A stretch of 48,078 bases of DNA, from positions 1 to 48,078 of the forward strand of contig DATAIT010000128.1 of the NCBI GenBank assembly GCA_036262515.1. The letters are read 5' to 3'. Origin of the DNA: Acidimicrobiales bacterium. GTDB lineage: Bacteria > Actinomycetota > Acidimicrobiia > Acidimicrobiales > GCA-2861595. The first letter of the stretch is position 1; each line of letters opens with the position of its first letter. Below the pieces are notes generated by a model. It worked only from the letters and a program-made list of their open reading frames with translations, had not been told where the DNA came from and ran no database searches. Of this stretch, positions 30,375-39,134 are shown piece after piece. Made by a program: the position numbers and the translations under genes.

Positions 30375-31870
30375 CGTCGCCCGTCCCGCTCGAGGAGGCG
30401 GTCGGCCTCCCTCGGTCCCCACGACCCGGCTGCGTACCGGGCCAGCGGGGTGGCGTCGTCCGACCACACGTCCTGGATCGGCTGGACCACGCGCCAGGCC
30501 TGGTCCACCTCGTCGGCCCGGATGAACAGGGTGGGGTCGCCCACCATGGCGTCGAGGAGCAGGCGCTCGTAGGCGTCGGGCGTCTCCTCGAGGAACGCGG
30601 CGCCGTACGAGAAGTCCATCGACACGCTGCGCACGCGGAACGCCTGGCCGGGCACCTTGGCCCCGAAGCGCAGGGTGATCCCCTCGTCGGGCTGGATGCG
30701 CAGGACGAGCGCGTTCGGTCCGAGGCCCCTCGTCTCCTTGGAACCGAACGGCAGGTGGGGGACGTCGCGGAACTCCATGGCGACCTCGGTGACGCGCTTG
30801 GGCAGCCGCTTGCCCGTGCGTACGTAGAAGGGCACGCCGGCCCATCGCCAATTGTCGATGCGCATCCGCATGGCCACGTAGGTCTCCGTGCGGCTCTCCG
30901 GGTCGACGCCGTCCTCCTCCCGGTAGCCCGGGACCTGGTCGCCCTCGACCCATCCGCCGTCGTACTGGCCCCGCACGACGTCGATCGACACGTCGTCGGG
31001 CGCCGGGATGTCGACGGCCCGCAGCGCTTTCACCTTCTCGTCGCGGATGCCCTTGGCGTCGATGGTGGCCGGCGGCTCCATCAGGGTGAGGGCCAGCACC
31101 TGCAGGACGTGGTTCTGGACGATGTCGCGCAGGGCGCCCGCCGTCTCGTAGAAGCCGCCGCGGTGGCCCACGCCGAGGGACTCGGCCACGGTGATCTGGA
31201 CGTGGTCGACGTACCGCCGGTTCCAGATGGGCTCGAAGATGGCGTTGGCGAAGCGCAGGGCCAGGACGTTCTGGACCGTCTCCTTCCCGAGGTAGTGGTC
31301 GATCCGGTAGACCTGCTCCTCCCGGAACACGGCGTGGATGGCGTCGTCGAGGTGCAGGGCGCTGGCCAGGTCGCGCCCGTACGGCTTCTCGATGACCAGG
31401 CGGACGAAGGCGTCGTCGGCCGCCGGCTCGGCCAGCCTGTGGCGGCCCAGGGCGGCGGTGACGCCCTCGAACACCTCGGGCACCGTCGCCAGGTAGTGCA
31501 CCCGATTTCCGGCGGTGCCGACCCGGTCGTCCAGTTCGCCGAGCACCTGGCCCAGGCGCCGGAAGGTGTCGTCGCCCGTGTAGCTGCCGGCCACGTAGCG
31601 GAAGTTGCCCACCAGGGCCTCCCACGCCGCGCTGGGCTTGGGAACCGCCTCGAGGACCCGCGCCCGGAACTCCTCGTCGCTCATCTCGGTGCGGGCCACG
31701 CCGACCACCGCGAACGCGGGGGAGAGCCGCCGGTCGGCCGCCAGCGCCTCCAGCGCCGGCATCAGCTTGCGCTGCGTGAGGTCACCCGACGCGCCGTAGA
31801 CGACGAGGACGCACGGCGGCGCCCTGCGGTCGGCATCCAGACCGTCGAGGAGCGGGTTGCCTTCCGTCAC
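30359..31870 (-). CDS. zwf: Glucose-6-phosphate 1-dehydrogenase
   Basis: 503 residues; the entry enzyme of the oxidative pentose phosphate pathway, producing NADPH. The nucleotide-binding GASGDLTQRKL is at 26-36, EKPYGRD at 161-167 and the substrate site RIDHYLGKE at 189-197 with its catalytic histidine. Length and sequence are standard. GTG 31870 follows the gnd stop by 10 bases, so it is translated from the operon message. The presence of Zwf with OpcA shows a classical NADP-linked enzyme rather than only an F420-linked one, although the organism also has fbiC. Confidence 0.96.
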   Translation of the reverse strand: MTEGNPLLDGLDADRRAPPCVLVVYGASGDLTQRKLMPALEALAADRRLSPAFAVVGVARTEMSDEEFRARVLEAVPKPSAAWEALVGNFRYVAGSYTGDDTFRRLGQVLGELDDRVGTAGNRVHYLATVPEVFEGVTAALGRHRLAEPAADDAFVRLVIEKPYGRDLASALHLDDAIHAVFREEQVYRIDHYLGKETVQNVLALRFANAIFEPIWNRRYVDHVQITVAESLGVGHRGGFYETAGALRDIVQNHVLQVLALTLMEPPATIDAKGIRDEKVKALRAVDIPAPDDVSIDVVRGQYDGGWVEGDQVPGYREEDGVDPESRTETYVAMRMRIDNWRWAGVPFYVRTGKRLPKRVTEVAMEFRDVPHLPFGSKETRGLGPNALVLRIQPDEGITLRFGAKVPGQAFRVRSVSMDFSYGAAFLEETPDAYERLLLDAMVGDPTLFIRADEVDQAWRVVQPIQDVWSDDATPLARYAAGSWGPREADRLLERDGRRWRSP

Positions 31871-31880
31871 CGCCGCTGCA

Positions 31881-32846
31881 TCACGTCTCGGGATGCAGGT
31901 CGCCGATCTCGTTCTCGGTCGCCTCTTTCTGGTCCTCGGCCGCCATGGCCTCGGTGAAGAACGAGTGGCCGCCGAACTGGTTGCGGAGGGCGGCGACGAT
32001 GCGCGCCGCGAAGCGCTCCTCGTCGCGTGACGCGAATCGGGCGAACAGCGAGGCGGTGATCACGGGGGCGGGCACCGAGCGGTTCACCGCCTCCTCCACC
32101 GTCCACCGGCCCTCTCCCGAGTCGGCGACGACCCCCTTGATGCCGGCGAACTGCTCCGGGTTGGCCAAGGCCAGCTCGGTCAGCTCGAGCAGCCAGGAGC
32201 GGACGACGGATCCCTGGTTCCACAGGCTCGCGATGCGGTGCAGGTCGAGGTGGAGCTCCGGGGCGGCGTCGAGGAGGGCGAAGCCTTCGGCGTAGGCCTG
32301 GAGCAGGCCGTATTCGATGCCGTTGTGGATCATCTTCACGTAGTGCCCGGCGCCCGACGGCCCGACGTGGGCGTACCCGTTCTCGGGGGCCAGGGCCAAG
32401 AAGACCGGCTCGAGCCGCCGCACCGCGTCGCGATCGCCGCCGACCATCAGGCAGTAGCCGTTCTTGAGGCCCCACACCCCGCCGGACACGCCGGCGTCGA
32501 CGAAGGCGATGGCCTTCTCGGCCAGCTTGGCCGAGCGGACCTGGGCGTCGGTGAACCGCGAGTTGCCGCCGTCGACGATGGTGTCGCCGTCGTCCATCAG
32601 CTCCGAGACGGCGTCGATGGCCGAGCGGGTGATGTCGCCGGCCGGCACCATGAGCCACACGGCGCGGGGCGAGGGGAGCTTCTCGATCATCTCCTCGATG
32701 CTGGCCGCGCCGATGGCACCCTCGTCTGCCGCCTTGGCCACGAGCGTGAGGTCCCGGTCGTACGCCACCACCTCGTGGCCCGCGTCGACGAGGCGTCGGG
32801 TCATGTTGGCGCCCATGCGCCCGAGCCCCACCATGCCGATCCGCAT
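31881..32846 (-). CDS. gnd: 6-phosphogluconate dehydrogenase, short (GndA/YqeC-like) form
   Basis: 321 residues, much shorter than the ~470-residue NADP enzyme of E. coli. It is the short decarboxylating type found in many Gram-positive bacteria, often NAD-preferring. Dinucleotide motif GLGRMGANM at 7-15, VDGGNSRFTDA, the substrate motif AGVSGGVWGLKNGYCLMVGG and the catalytic GHYVKMIHNGIEY are all present. ATG 32846 follows the pgi stop with no gap. It produces ribulose 5-phosphate and CO2. Confidence 0.92.
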   Translation of the reverse strand: MRIGMVGLGRMGANMTRRLVDAGHEVVAYDRDLTLVAKAADEGAIGAASIEEMIEKLPSPRAVWLMVPAGDITRSAIDAVSELMDDGDTIVDGGNSRFTDAQVRSAKLAEKAIAFVDAGVSGGVWGLKNGYCLMVGGDRDAVRRLEPVFLALAPENGYAHVGPSGAGHYVKMIHNGIEYGLLQAYAEGFALLDAAPELHLDLHRIASLWNQGSVVRSWLLELTELALANPEQFAGIKGVVADSGEGRWTVEEAVNRSVPAPVITASLFARFASRDEERFAARIVAALRNQFGGHSFFTEAMAAEDQKEATENEIGDLHPET

Positions 32847-34244
32847 TCAGCGCACCTCCTTCAGGTCGTCGACGGCAAAGCGCCTGACGCGGCGGCCACG
32901 CTCCTGCAACGAGGTGTGGTCGCCCAGGGCCTGCGCTGCTATCAGGGTGTTGAAGTCGTAGGGATGAGAGGGAACGGGCAGTGACGGCGCCGGCGTCCGG
33001 GGGACCAGCTGCACCGCCACCACCGTGTTCGGGCCGCCCTTGTGCAGCTGCCCCGTGGAGTGGAGGTAGCGAGGGCCGTAGCCGGCCGTGACGGCGACCC
33101 CGCCCAGGCCGTCGCGCACCGCTCTGCGGACGTTGTCGAGGGCGGCGCCGTGGCGGTAGGGCAAGTACGCGAGCACCGCCACGTAGTCGCCGGGTCGGAC
33201 CTCGCTGCCGAGCCAGGTCGTGACGTCGGCCGGGTCCCCGCACTCCAGCTCCGGCACGGGCAGCGAGCGCAGGACCTTCTCGGTGTTGGCCTTGGCCACC
33301 GCCACGTCGGGCTCGTCGAACGGATCGACGCCGAGCGCATGCCCGGCCACGGCGACCGCCATCTCCCACTTGTAGAACTCGGCGCCGAGCTCGGCCGGGT
33401 CGTCGAGGTCGAGGACGACGACGTGGCGGTCGGCGCCGGTCTCCACGTCGGTGGTGGGCACGGGGACGCAGCCGCGACCGCGCTTTCCCGTCGACTCCGC
33501 CACGAGCTGCTCGACCCACAAGCCGAACTCGGCGTAGCGCTGGGGCACCACGACGGTGAGCTTGTCGCGACCCTCCCGTGCGGCGGCACCCGCGGCCATG
33601 CCCAACTCGACGGCCGCCTCGCCGTCGGTGGCCAGCGCCCGCTCGCACAGCTCGGCCACGTCGATCCCGCACAGGGCGGCGGGAACGAGCCCGAAGTACG
33701 ACAGCACCGAATAGCGCCCGCCGATGTCGGCCGGGTTGACGAACACGCGGTTGAACCCGGCGTCGGCGGCCAGGTCGGCCAGCGGCGTGCCCGGGTCGGT
33801 GATGGCGGCGTAGCGGGCCCCGTCGGGCACCTGTTCCCAGAAGTGGGCGAGCAGCGAGATGACCTCGAGGGTGGTGCCGGATTTCGAGGAGACGACGAAG
33901 AAGGTGTCGTGGGGATCGACCGAGCGCACCGTCTCGGGCTCGGTGGTGTCCAGCACCACGAGCCGGTCCGACCCGACGGCGGCCCGGAGGACCTCCGGCC
34001 CGAGCGACGAGCCGCCCATCCCGATAAGCACCACCTTGGCCGCGTCGATGCCGGCCGCCCAGGACATGAGGTCCGGTGCCTCGCTGCGCATGCGCTCCGG
34101 TATCGACAGCCACCCCAGGCGATTCGGCGACACGTTCCCGTCCGGCCACAGCCGGGGGTCGCCGGCGCGGAGGCGGGACAGCAGCTCGGCCGCTCCCGTG
34201 CCCCTCGTGACCGTCACCGCCGATGCCCGGCGACGGTCGACCAC
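32847..34244 (-). CDS. pgi: Glucose-6-phosphate isomerase
   Basis: About 465 residues. It interconverts glucose 6-phosphate and fructose 6-phosphate, linking the block to glycolysis. SIS-type motifs: VVLIGMGGSSLGPEVLR, FFVVSSKSGTTLEV, the GGRYSVLSYFGLVPAAL active-site loop, and YLHSTGQLHKGGPNT near the end. It resembles the actinobacterial Pgi that is sometimes fused to transaldolase. Here the two are separate, with 7 bases between the tal stop (34252) and GTG 34244. GAGG 5 bases upstream supports that start; GTG 34217 is an alternative. Confidence 0.92.
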   Translation of the reverse strand: MVDRRRASAVTVTRGTGAAELLSRLRAGDPRLWPDGNVSPNRLGWLSIPERMRSEAPDLMSWAAGIDAAKVVLIGMGGSSLGPEVLRAAVGSDRLVVLDTTEPETVRSVDPHDTFFVVSSKSGTTLEVISLLAHFWEQVPDGARYAAITDPGTPLADLAADAGFNRVFVNPADIGGRYSVLSYFGLVPAALCGIDVAELCERALATDGEAAVELGMAAGAAAREGRDKLTVVVPQRYAEFGLWVEQLVAESTGKRGRGCVPVPTTDVETGADRHVVVLDLDDPAELGAEFYKWEMAVAVAGHALGVDPFDEPDVAVAKANTEKVLRSLPVPELECGDPADVTTWLGSEVRPGDYVAVLAYLPYRHGAALDNVRRAVRDGLGGVAVTAGYGPRYLHSTGQLHKGGPNTVVAVQLVPRTPAPSLPVPSHPYDFNTLIAAQALGDHTSLQERGRRVRRFAVDDLKEVR

Positions 34245-34251
34245 GACGGCC

Positions 34252-35382
34252 TCATCCCTGCCCCGCAGCCATCGTGTTGGCCTTGTCCTGCAGGCGCTGG
34301 ATGAGCTCGTCGTACGACTTGGCGAACGTGGCCACGCCCTCGCCCTCCAGCACGGTGGCCACGTCGTCCATGTCGACGCCCGCGGCGGCGACATCGGCGA
34401 GGACCCGGTCGGCGTCGCCGCCGCCGGCGTCGATGGTGCGGGCCAGCGTGCCGTGGTCGGCGAAGGCGTCGAGGGTGGCCTCCGGCATGGTGTTCACCGT
34501 GTCGGGGCCGATGAGACCGTCGACGTAGAGCAGATCGGGGTAGGCCGGGTTCTTGGTCGACGTGGATGCCCACAGCGGGCGCTGGGCACAGGCGCCCCTG
34601 GCCCGCAGGGCCTCCCAGCGGGGGCCGGAGAAGTGCCGGAGGAAGTGCTGGTAGGCGACCCTGGCCTGGGCCACTGCCGTCCGGCCCCGCAGGGCGAGGG
34701 CCTCGGGGGTGCCGATCTCGTCGAGCAGGCGGTCGACGAGGGTGTCGACGCGGCTCACGAAGAACGAGGCGACGCCGTGGATCCCGCTGAGATCGCCCTC
34801 CACCGCTTCGAGGCCGGACAGGTAGGCCTCCATCACCTCGTCGTAGCGGTCGAGGCCGAAGATGAGCGTGACGTTGATGTTGGCGCCCTCGCCCACCATG
34901 GTGCGGATGGCGGCGACACCCTCCTTGGTGGCGGGGATCTTCACGAGCAGGTTGGAGCGGCCGATGCGACCGTGGAGATAGCGGGCCGCCTTGGCCGTCG
35001 CCACACCGTCGTGGGCGATTGCGGGCGCGACCTCGAGGGACACGAATCCGTCGGTGCCCCCGCTGTCCCGGTGCACGGGGGTGAGGACGTCGAGGGCGTG
35101 GACCACGTCGTCGATCACGAGCTCCCAGTAGGCGTCCTCGACGGTGTGGGCGGCCACCAGGTCGGCGAACTTGGCGTCGTAGTCGGTGGTGGCCTCGAAG
35201 GCCTTGGCGAAGATCGTGGGATTGGAGGTGACGCCCCGCACGCCGGCGTCGACCAGCCCCTGGAGCCGGCCCGACGAGATCATGGGCCGGGTGAGGTTGT
35301 CGAGCCACGGGCTCTGGCCGTGGACCGCGTAGAGGTCGTGGAGCCGGCTGCGCCCGGGGGAGGAGCCGCCGGCCTCGCTCAC
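34252..35382 (-). CDS. tal: Transaldolase
   Basis: 376 residues, the ~370-residue actinobacterial/cyanobacterial form. It transfers a dihydroxyacetone unit between sugar phosphates in the non-oxidative branch. The family segments GVTSNPTIFAKAF (50-62), NLLVKIPATKEG with Schiff-base Lys 148, GANINVTLIFGLDRY and WASTSTKNPAYPD are visible. GTG 35382 overlaps the tkt stop by four bases. The frame stays open far upstream through tkt, but that is only a high-GC artefact. Confidence 0.94.
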   Translation of the reverse strand: MSEAGGSSPGRSRLHDLYAVHGQSPWLDNLTRPMISSGRLQGLVDAGVRGVTSNPTIFAKAFEATTDYDAKFADLVAAHTVEDAYWELVIDDVVHALDVLTPVHRDSGGTDGFVSLEVAPAIAHDGVATAKAARYLHGRIGRSNLLVKIPATKEGVAAIRTMVGEGANINVTLIFGLDRYDEVMEAYLSGLEAVEGDLSGIHGVASFFVSRVDTLVDRLLDEIGTPEALALRGRTAVAQARVAYQHFLRHFSGPRWEALRARGACAQRPLWASTSTKNPAYPDLLYVDGLIGPDTVNTMPEATLDAFADHGTLARTIDAGGGDADRVLADVAAAGVDMDDVATVLEGEGVATFAKSYDELIQRLQDKANTMAAGQG

Positions 35383-37364
35383 TCCTCGTCCTCCAGGGCG
35401 GCGAGGAGGGCCTTGGCCCGCTCGGCCACGTTTTCCGGCGAGTACCCGAGCTTCTCGAGCACGACCTTGCCCGGTGCGGACGCCCCGAAGCGGTTGTCGA
35501 TCGACACCGAGTCGTCGGCCCACCGGTCCCAGCCGAACGACGTCCCCGCCTCGACGGCGAGGGTCGGCACGTCGGACGGCAGCACCGACTCCTGGTAGTC
35601 GTCGTCCTGGGCCTCGAACAGCTCCCACGACGGCATCGAGACGACCCGGGCGACCACGCCGTCGCCGGCCAGCTGCTCCGCCGCCCCGAGGCAGACGTGG
35701 ACCTCGCTGCCAGTGCCGATCAGGATCAGGTCGGGGTCGTCGCCGCCCGGCTCGAGCACGTAGGCGCCCCGTGCCAGATCCTCGGCCCGGTCGGCCGTGC
35801 CGGCCAGCACCGGCACGTCCTGGCGGGTGAGGAGCAGGGCCGTGGGGCCGTCGGCGTTGATGGCCACGCGCCATGCATGGGCCGTCTCGTTGGCATCGGC
35901 CGGACGGATGACCCGCAGCCGGGGGATGGCCCGGATGGCGGCGATGTGCTCGATGGGCTGGTGCGTCGGCCCGTCCTCGCCCAAGCCCACCGAGTCGTGC
36001 GTCCAGGAGTAGACGACCTTGGCCTCGCTGATCGCGGCCAGCCGCACGGCCGGGCGCATGTAGTCGCTGAAGATGAAGAACGTCCCGCCCACGGGGACCA
36101 CGCCGCCGTGCAGCGCGGCGCCGTTCATCAGCGAGCCCATGGCGTGCTCGCGGATGCCGAAGTACAACAGGCGCCCACCCGGGTCGTCGGCCGACTGGAC
36201 GCCGTTCTCCTTGAGGAAGGTGCCGGTGTTGTCGGTGAGGTCGGCGCCCCCCGCCAGCAGTCCCGGGACCTCGCTGGCGACAGCCTGGAGGCACTGGCCG
36301 CTCGCCTTGCGGGTGGCCAGTGCCTTGCCCGCCTCGAACGTGGGCAGCTGCGCCTCCCAGCCCGGAAGGCCCCGGCCGTCGAGGCAGGCCTCGTAGCGCT
36401 TGCGGTCGCCCGTCCACGCCTGGAGGCGCTGCTCCCACTCCTGGCGCATGGCCTGGCCGCGGGGAATGCACTCGCGGTACATGGCGAGCACGTCGTCGGG
36501 GACCCAGAACGTCTCGTCGGGCGGGATCCCGAGGATCTCCTTGGTGACCCTGATCTCCTCGTCGCCGAGCGGGTTCCCGTGGGCGGCGGCGGTGTCGGTG
36601 AACTTGGGCGACGGATACCCGATGTGGCTGCGCAGCACGATCATCGACGGCTGGTCCTCGACGGCCATGGCCCGCCGCAGGGCCGCCTCGAGCGCCTCGG
36701 TGTCGTTCGCCACCTCGCCGATGTCGTCCACGTGCCAGCCGTAGGCGTCGAAGCGCTTGGGGACGTTGTCGCTGTACGACAGCTCGGTGGGGCCGTCGAT
36801 GGTGATGTGGTTGTCGTCGTAGACGTAGATGAGCCGGCCCAGACCGAGGTGGCCGGCGAGGGAGCCGGCCTCGTGGCTGACGCCCTCCTCCAGGTCGCCG
36901 TCGCTGCAGAAGACGAAGGTGTGGTGGTCGCACACCTCGGGAGAGAACCGCGCCCGGAGGAACCGCTCGGCCACGCCCATGCCGACGGCGTTGGCAAAGC
37001 CCTGGCCGAGCGGACCGGTGGTGACCTCGACGCCCTTGGTGTGGTGCACCTCCGGGTGGCCCGGCGTCTTGCTGTCCCACTGACGGAAGTTCTTGAGGTC
37101 GTCGAGGGTGACCTCGTACCCGGTGAGGTGGAGCATCGAGTACAGCAGGATCGACGCGTGCCCCACGGACAGGACGAACCGGTCGCGGTCGGGCCAGTCG
37201 GGCTCGCTGGGGTCGTGGCGCATCACCCGCGTCCACAACACGTGGGCCAGCGGAGCCAGCGCCATGGCTGTGCCCGGGTGACCCGAGTTCGCCGCCTGTG
37301 GCGCGTCCATGGCCAGGCCGCGGATGACGTTGATGCCGACCTGCTCCAGATCCGTCTCGCTCAT
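35379..37364 (-). CDS. tkt: Transketolase
   Basis: 661 residues. It is thiamine-diphosphate dependent and moves two-carbon units between sugar phosphates. Motifs: the substrate-binding SGHPGTAMALAPLAHVLW, the ThDP motif region GDGDLEEGVSHEAGSLAGHLGLGRLIYVYDDN (GDG to DN), the transketolase signature HDSVGLGEDGPTHQPIEH, and a C-terminal DAPGKV-like segment. It is the first gene of the pentose phosphate block. ATG 37364 has TAGGGT exactly 6 nt upstream. Confidence 0.96.
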   Translation of the reverse strand: MSETDLEQVGINVIRGLAMDAPQAANSGHPGTAMALAPLAHVLWTRVMRHDPSEPDWPDRDRFVLSVGHASILLYSMLHLTGYEVTLDDLKNFRQWDSKTPGHPEVHHTKGVEVTTGPLGQGFANAVGMGVAERFLRARFSPEVCDHHTFVFCSDGDLEEGVSHEAGSLAGHLGLGRLIYVYDDNHITIDGPTELSYSDNVPKRFDAYGWHVDDIGEVANDTEALEAALRRAMAVEDQPSMIVLRSHIGYPSPKFTDTAAAHGNPLGDEEIRVTKEILGIPPDETFWVPDDVLAMYRECIPRGQAMRQEWEQRLQAWTGDRKRYEACLDGRGLPGWEAQLPTFEAGKALATRKASGQCLQAVASEVPGLLAGGADLTDNTGTFLKENGVQSADDPGGRLLYFGIREHAMGSLMNGAALHGGVVPVGGTFFIFSDYMRPAVRLAAISEAKVVYSWTHDSVGLGEDGPTHQPIEHIAAIRAIPRLRVIRPADANETAHAWRVAINADGPTALLLTRQDVPVLAGTADRAEDLARGAYVLEPGGDDPDLILIGTGSEVHVCLGAAEQLAGDGVVARVVSMPSWELFEAQDDDYQESVLPSDVPTLAVEAGTSFGWDRWADDSVSIDNRFGASAPGKVVLEKLGYSPENVAERAKALLAALEDEE

Positions 37365-37370
37365 GCGCCC

Positions 37371-37376
37371 ACCCTA
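37371..37376 (-). promoter_or_regulatory. -10 box TAGGGT, leaderless-type; main promoter of the pentose phosphate block
   Basis: TAGGGT ends 6 nt before ATG 37364 and is the only strong promoter signature before tkt-tal-pgi-gnd-zwf-opcA. Confidence 0.5.
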
Positions 37377-37430
37377 CTGAGCGGGTCGGGACGGGGGTAG
37401 CTGGGCGATTGCGCGACCGCGACGGCGGTG

Positions 37431-38570
37431 CTACGCGTCCCGGAACAAAGCGATGGAGGCGGTGAAGCTGTGAAGGAAGTTGCGGCCCCCGACGGGGCCG
37501 AACTCGCCTGCGGCGAAGAAGCCCGCCGCCGGGGCGCCGACCCGCTCGGCCAGGACCTGGGCGTCGTGGTCCGGGGCACCGAAGAGGTGTACCCCGCGGC
37601 CGTTGCACGTGAACACGAGGGCGCCGTCGGCGCTGCGCCCGGACAACAGGTGGCGCAGGTCCTCGTCGGCGGTGGCCGCGTCGCGCACGTGGAACTGCAC
37701 GGTCGCCCCGAGGGGGACGAACTCGTCGACCACGATGGCGCCGTCGGCCTGGTCGGCGCCGAGCACGTTGCGCACGAGGAAGTCGCCCCGCTCGTAGTCG
37801 AGCTTGTGCTCGTCGATGACCTGTCCGAGGTGCAGACCCTGGTCGATGAGGTCGATGTCGGCCTCGGACATGGCGTCGGCGCTCATCTGCACGAGGCGCT
37901 CGAGGGCGGGGGCTCCGGCCAGCTCGTAGACGTGATTCCGCTCGGCCCGGGTGACGATGTAGGGCCGCCCGATGGGTCGGCACCCCTGGGAGACGACGGT
38001 CTCCACTTCGACGCCGGGGCCGACGAGGACGCCGACGGCGCCCGAGGTGTGCACCTTGGCGTCGAGCACCAGCCGGTTCCCACCGGGGCCGGCGGCGGCC
38101 GAGGCGTTGCCCCCCACGACGCGGAGATCCGGGTGGCTGTCGGCCAGCATCGCATGGAGCGCGTCGACCGGGAAGGAGAATGGGTCGGCCACGAGCAGGA
38201 GGGTGCTCGCCTCGAAGGGCACCTCGGGCGGCCAGCCCTCGACCACCATGCCGTCGATGCCGCGCGCCGCCGTGAGGCGCACCGGGGCGGTGCGGCCGAA
38301 TCGCCCGGCCCACAGGCTCACCGCCGGCTCCCGCTCCACCTCACGGTCCGTGCCGACCACCGACACGGCCGCGCACCCCATGAGCGAGCCGGGTCGGAGG
38401 ATCTCGGCGAGCGCGGTGGCGGCGTCCTCGAGCGCGCCGGAGTGGGGCGGGGTGACGAAGAGCACGGCCACGTCCGGGGCCGGGCCGAGGTTCTCCAGCA
38501 CCTGTCCGGCCACCTCGGCCACCGCCGTCGCCGGTACGGGGTGTTCCGAGAGGGCGGCGGTGAAGGGCAC
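37431..38570 (-). CDS. FIST-domain protein (stand-alone)
   Basis: 379 residues. The first ~200 match the FIST N domain (VAVLFVTPPHSG, then LRPGSLMGCAAVSVVG, LRVVGGNAS) and the rest the FIST C domain (VYELAGAPALERLVQM, then GALVFTCNGRGVHLFG and a GFFAAGEFGPVGGRNFLHSFTASI ending). FIST is a predicted small-ligand sensory module. Here there is no attached output domain such as a kinase or GGDEF domain, so it may be a free sensor or an enzyme. It follows the gene at 38581 by 10 bases and probably shares its promoter. Confidence 0.85.
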   Translation of the reverse strand: MPFTAALSEHPVPATAVAEVAGQVLENLGPAPDVAVLFVTPPHSGALEDAATALAEILRPGSLMGCAAVSVVGTDREVEREPAVSLWAGRFGRTAPVRLTAARGIDGMVVEGWPPEVPFEASTLLLVADPFSFPVDALHAMLADSHPDLRVVGGNASAAAGPGGNRLVLDAKVHTSGAVGVLVGPGVEVETVVSQGCRPIGRPYIVTRAERNHVYELAGAPALERLVQMSADAMSEADIDLIDQGLHLGQVIDEHKLDYERGDFLVRNVLGADQADGAIVVDEFVPLGATVQFHVRDAATADEDLRHLLSGRSADGALVFTCNGRGVHLFGAPDHDAQVLAERVGAPAAGFFAAGEFGPVGGRNFLHSFTASIALFRDA

Positions 38571-38580
38571 GGCAGCGCCG

Positions 38581-38976
38581 TCAGGCGGCGGGAGCGGCGA
38601 TGAGAGTGAGGGGGACGACGACCACCGGCCCCTGCCCGACGCGGCAGTGTGCCTCGATCGTGCCCAGCGCCTCGTAGGTGAGCTCGCCGCGCACGAGCCG
38701 GTACGTGAACTTGCCCGGCTCGACGGAGAACGGCGAGGCGTTCCGGGCGACCTCGTCGCCCGCTTCGTCGCGGAACACGACCTCGAGCACGCCGTTGCCC
38801 GGCTCGTCCGGCCGGCAGCGGATGAGGACGATGAGGTGCGGGGCGACGGTGACGGGTGGCGCGCCGGGTGCGGCCATCGAGAACATCACGCCCGTGAGAT
38901 CGATGCGCGTGGGCCCGCCGGGTCCGGCCTGGCGAAGATTCAGGTTCTCGCAGAAGAGGGCTGAGACGATGTCCAC
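38581..38976 (-). CDS. Hypothetical beta-sandwich protein, DUF6941-like
   Basis: 131 residues with alternating strands (TRIDLTGVMFSM, PHLIVLIRC, NGVLEVVFRDEAG, KFTYRLV, GPVVVVPLTLI) and no membrane segment. The general plan, a domain beginning with a statement-like LFCENLNL strand and ending in a VPL strand, recalls the actinobacterial DUF6941 group, but I hold this loosely. GTG 38976 is set by the TAGGTT box. It is the first gene of a two-gene unit with the FIST protein. Confidence 0.6.
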   Translation of the reverse strand: MDIVSALFCENLNLRQAGPGGPTRIDLTGVMFSMAAPGAPPVTVAPHLIVLIRCRPDEPGNGVLEVVFRDEAGDEVARNASPFSVEPGKFTYRLVRGELTYEALGTIEAHCRVGQGPVVVVPLTLIAAPAA

Positions 38977-38982
38977 GTCGTC

Positions 38983-38988
38983 AACCTA
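38983..38988 (-). promoter_or_regulatory. -10 box TAGGTT, leaderless-type
   Basis: TAGGTT ends 6 nt before GTG 38976. Confidence 0.5.
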
Positions 38989-39134
38989 CCGGCTCCTGCC
39001 GGGCGGACGAGGCCCGCGCGAGCACACGTCCGGCGTACGCTTCGGGTCGTCGGCGTTGAGATGCACAGCGCCACCCGGGCGCGTCCGCCGCCCTCCTCCC
39101 GGGAGACCACGACATTCGAGCAGGTGAGGAGCGG

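Noticed and set aside
35383-38313. A frame open far upstream of transaldolase, giving an apparent protein of over 1,300 residues
   Set aside because: The extra part lies out of frame over transketolase and FIST and is Arg/Pro/Gly-rich; transaldolase has a well-placed GTG at 35382.
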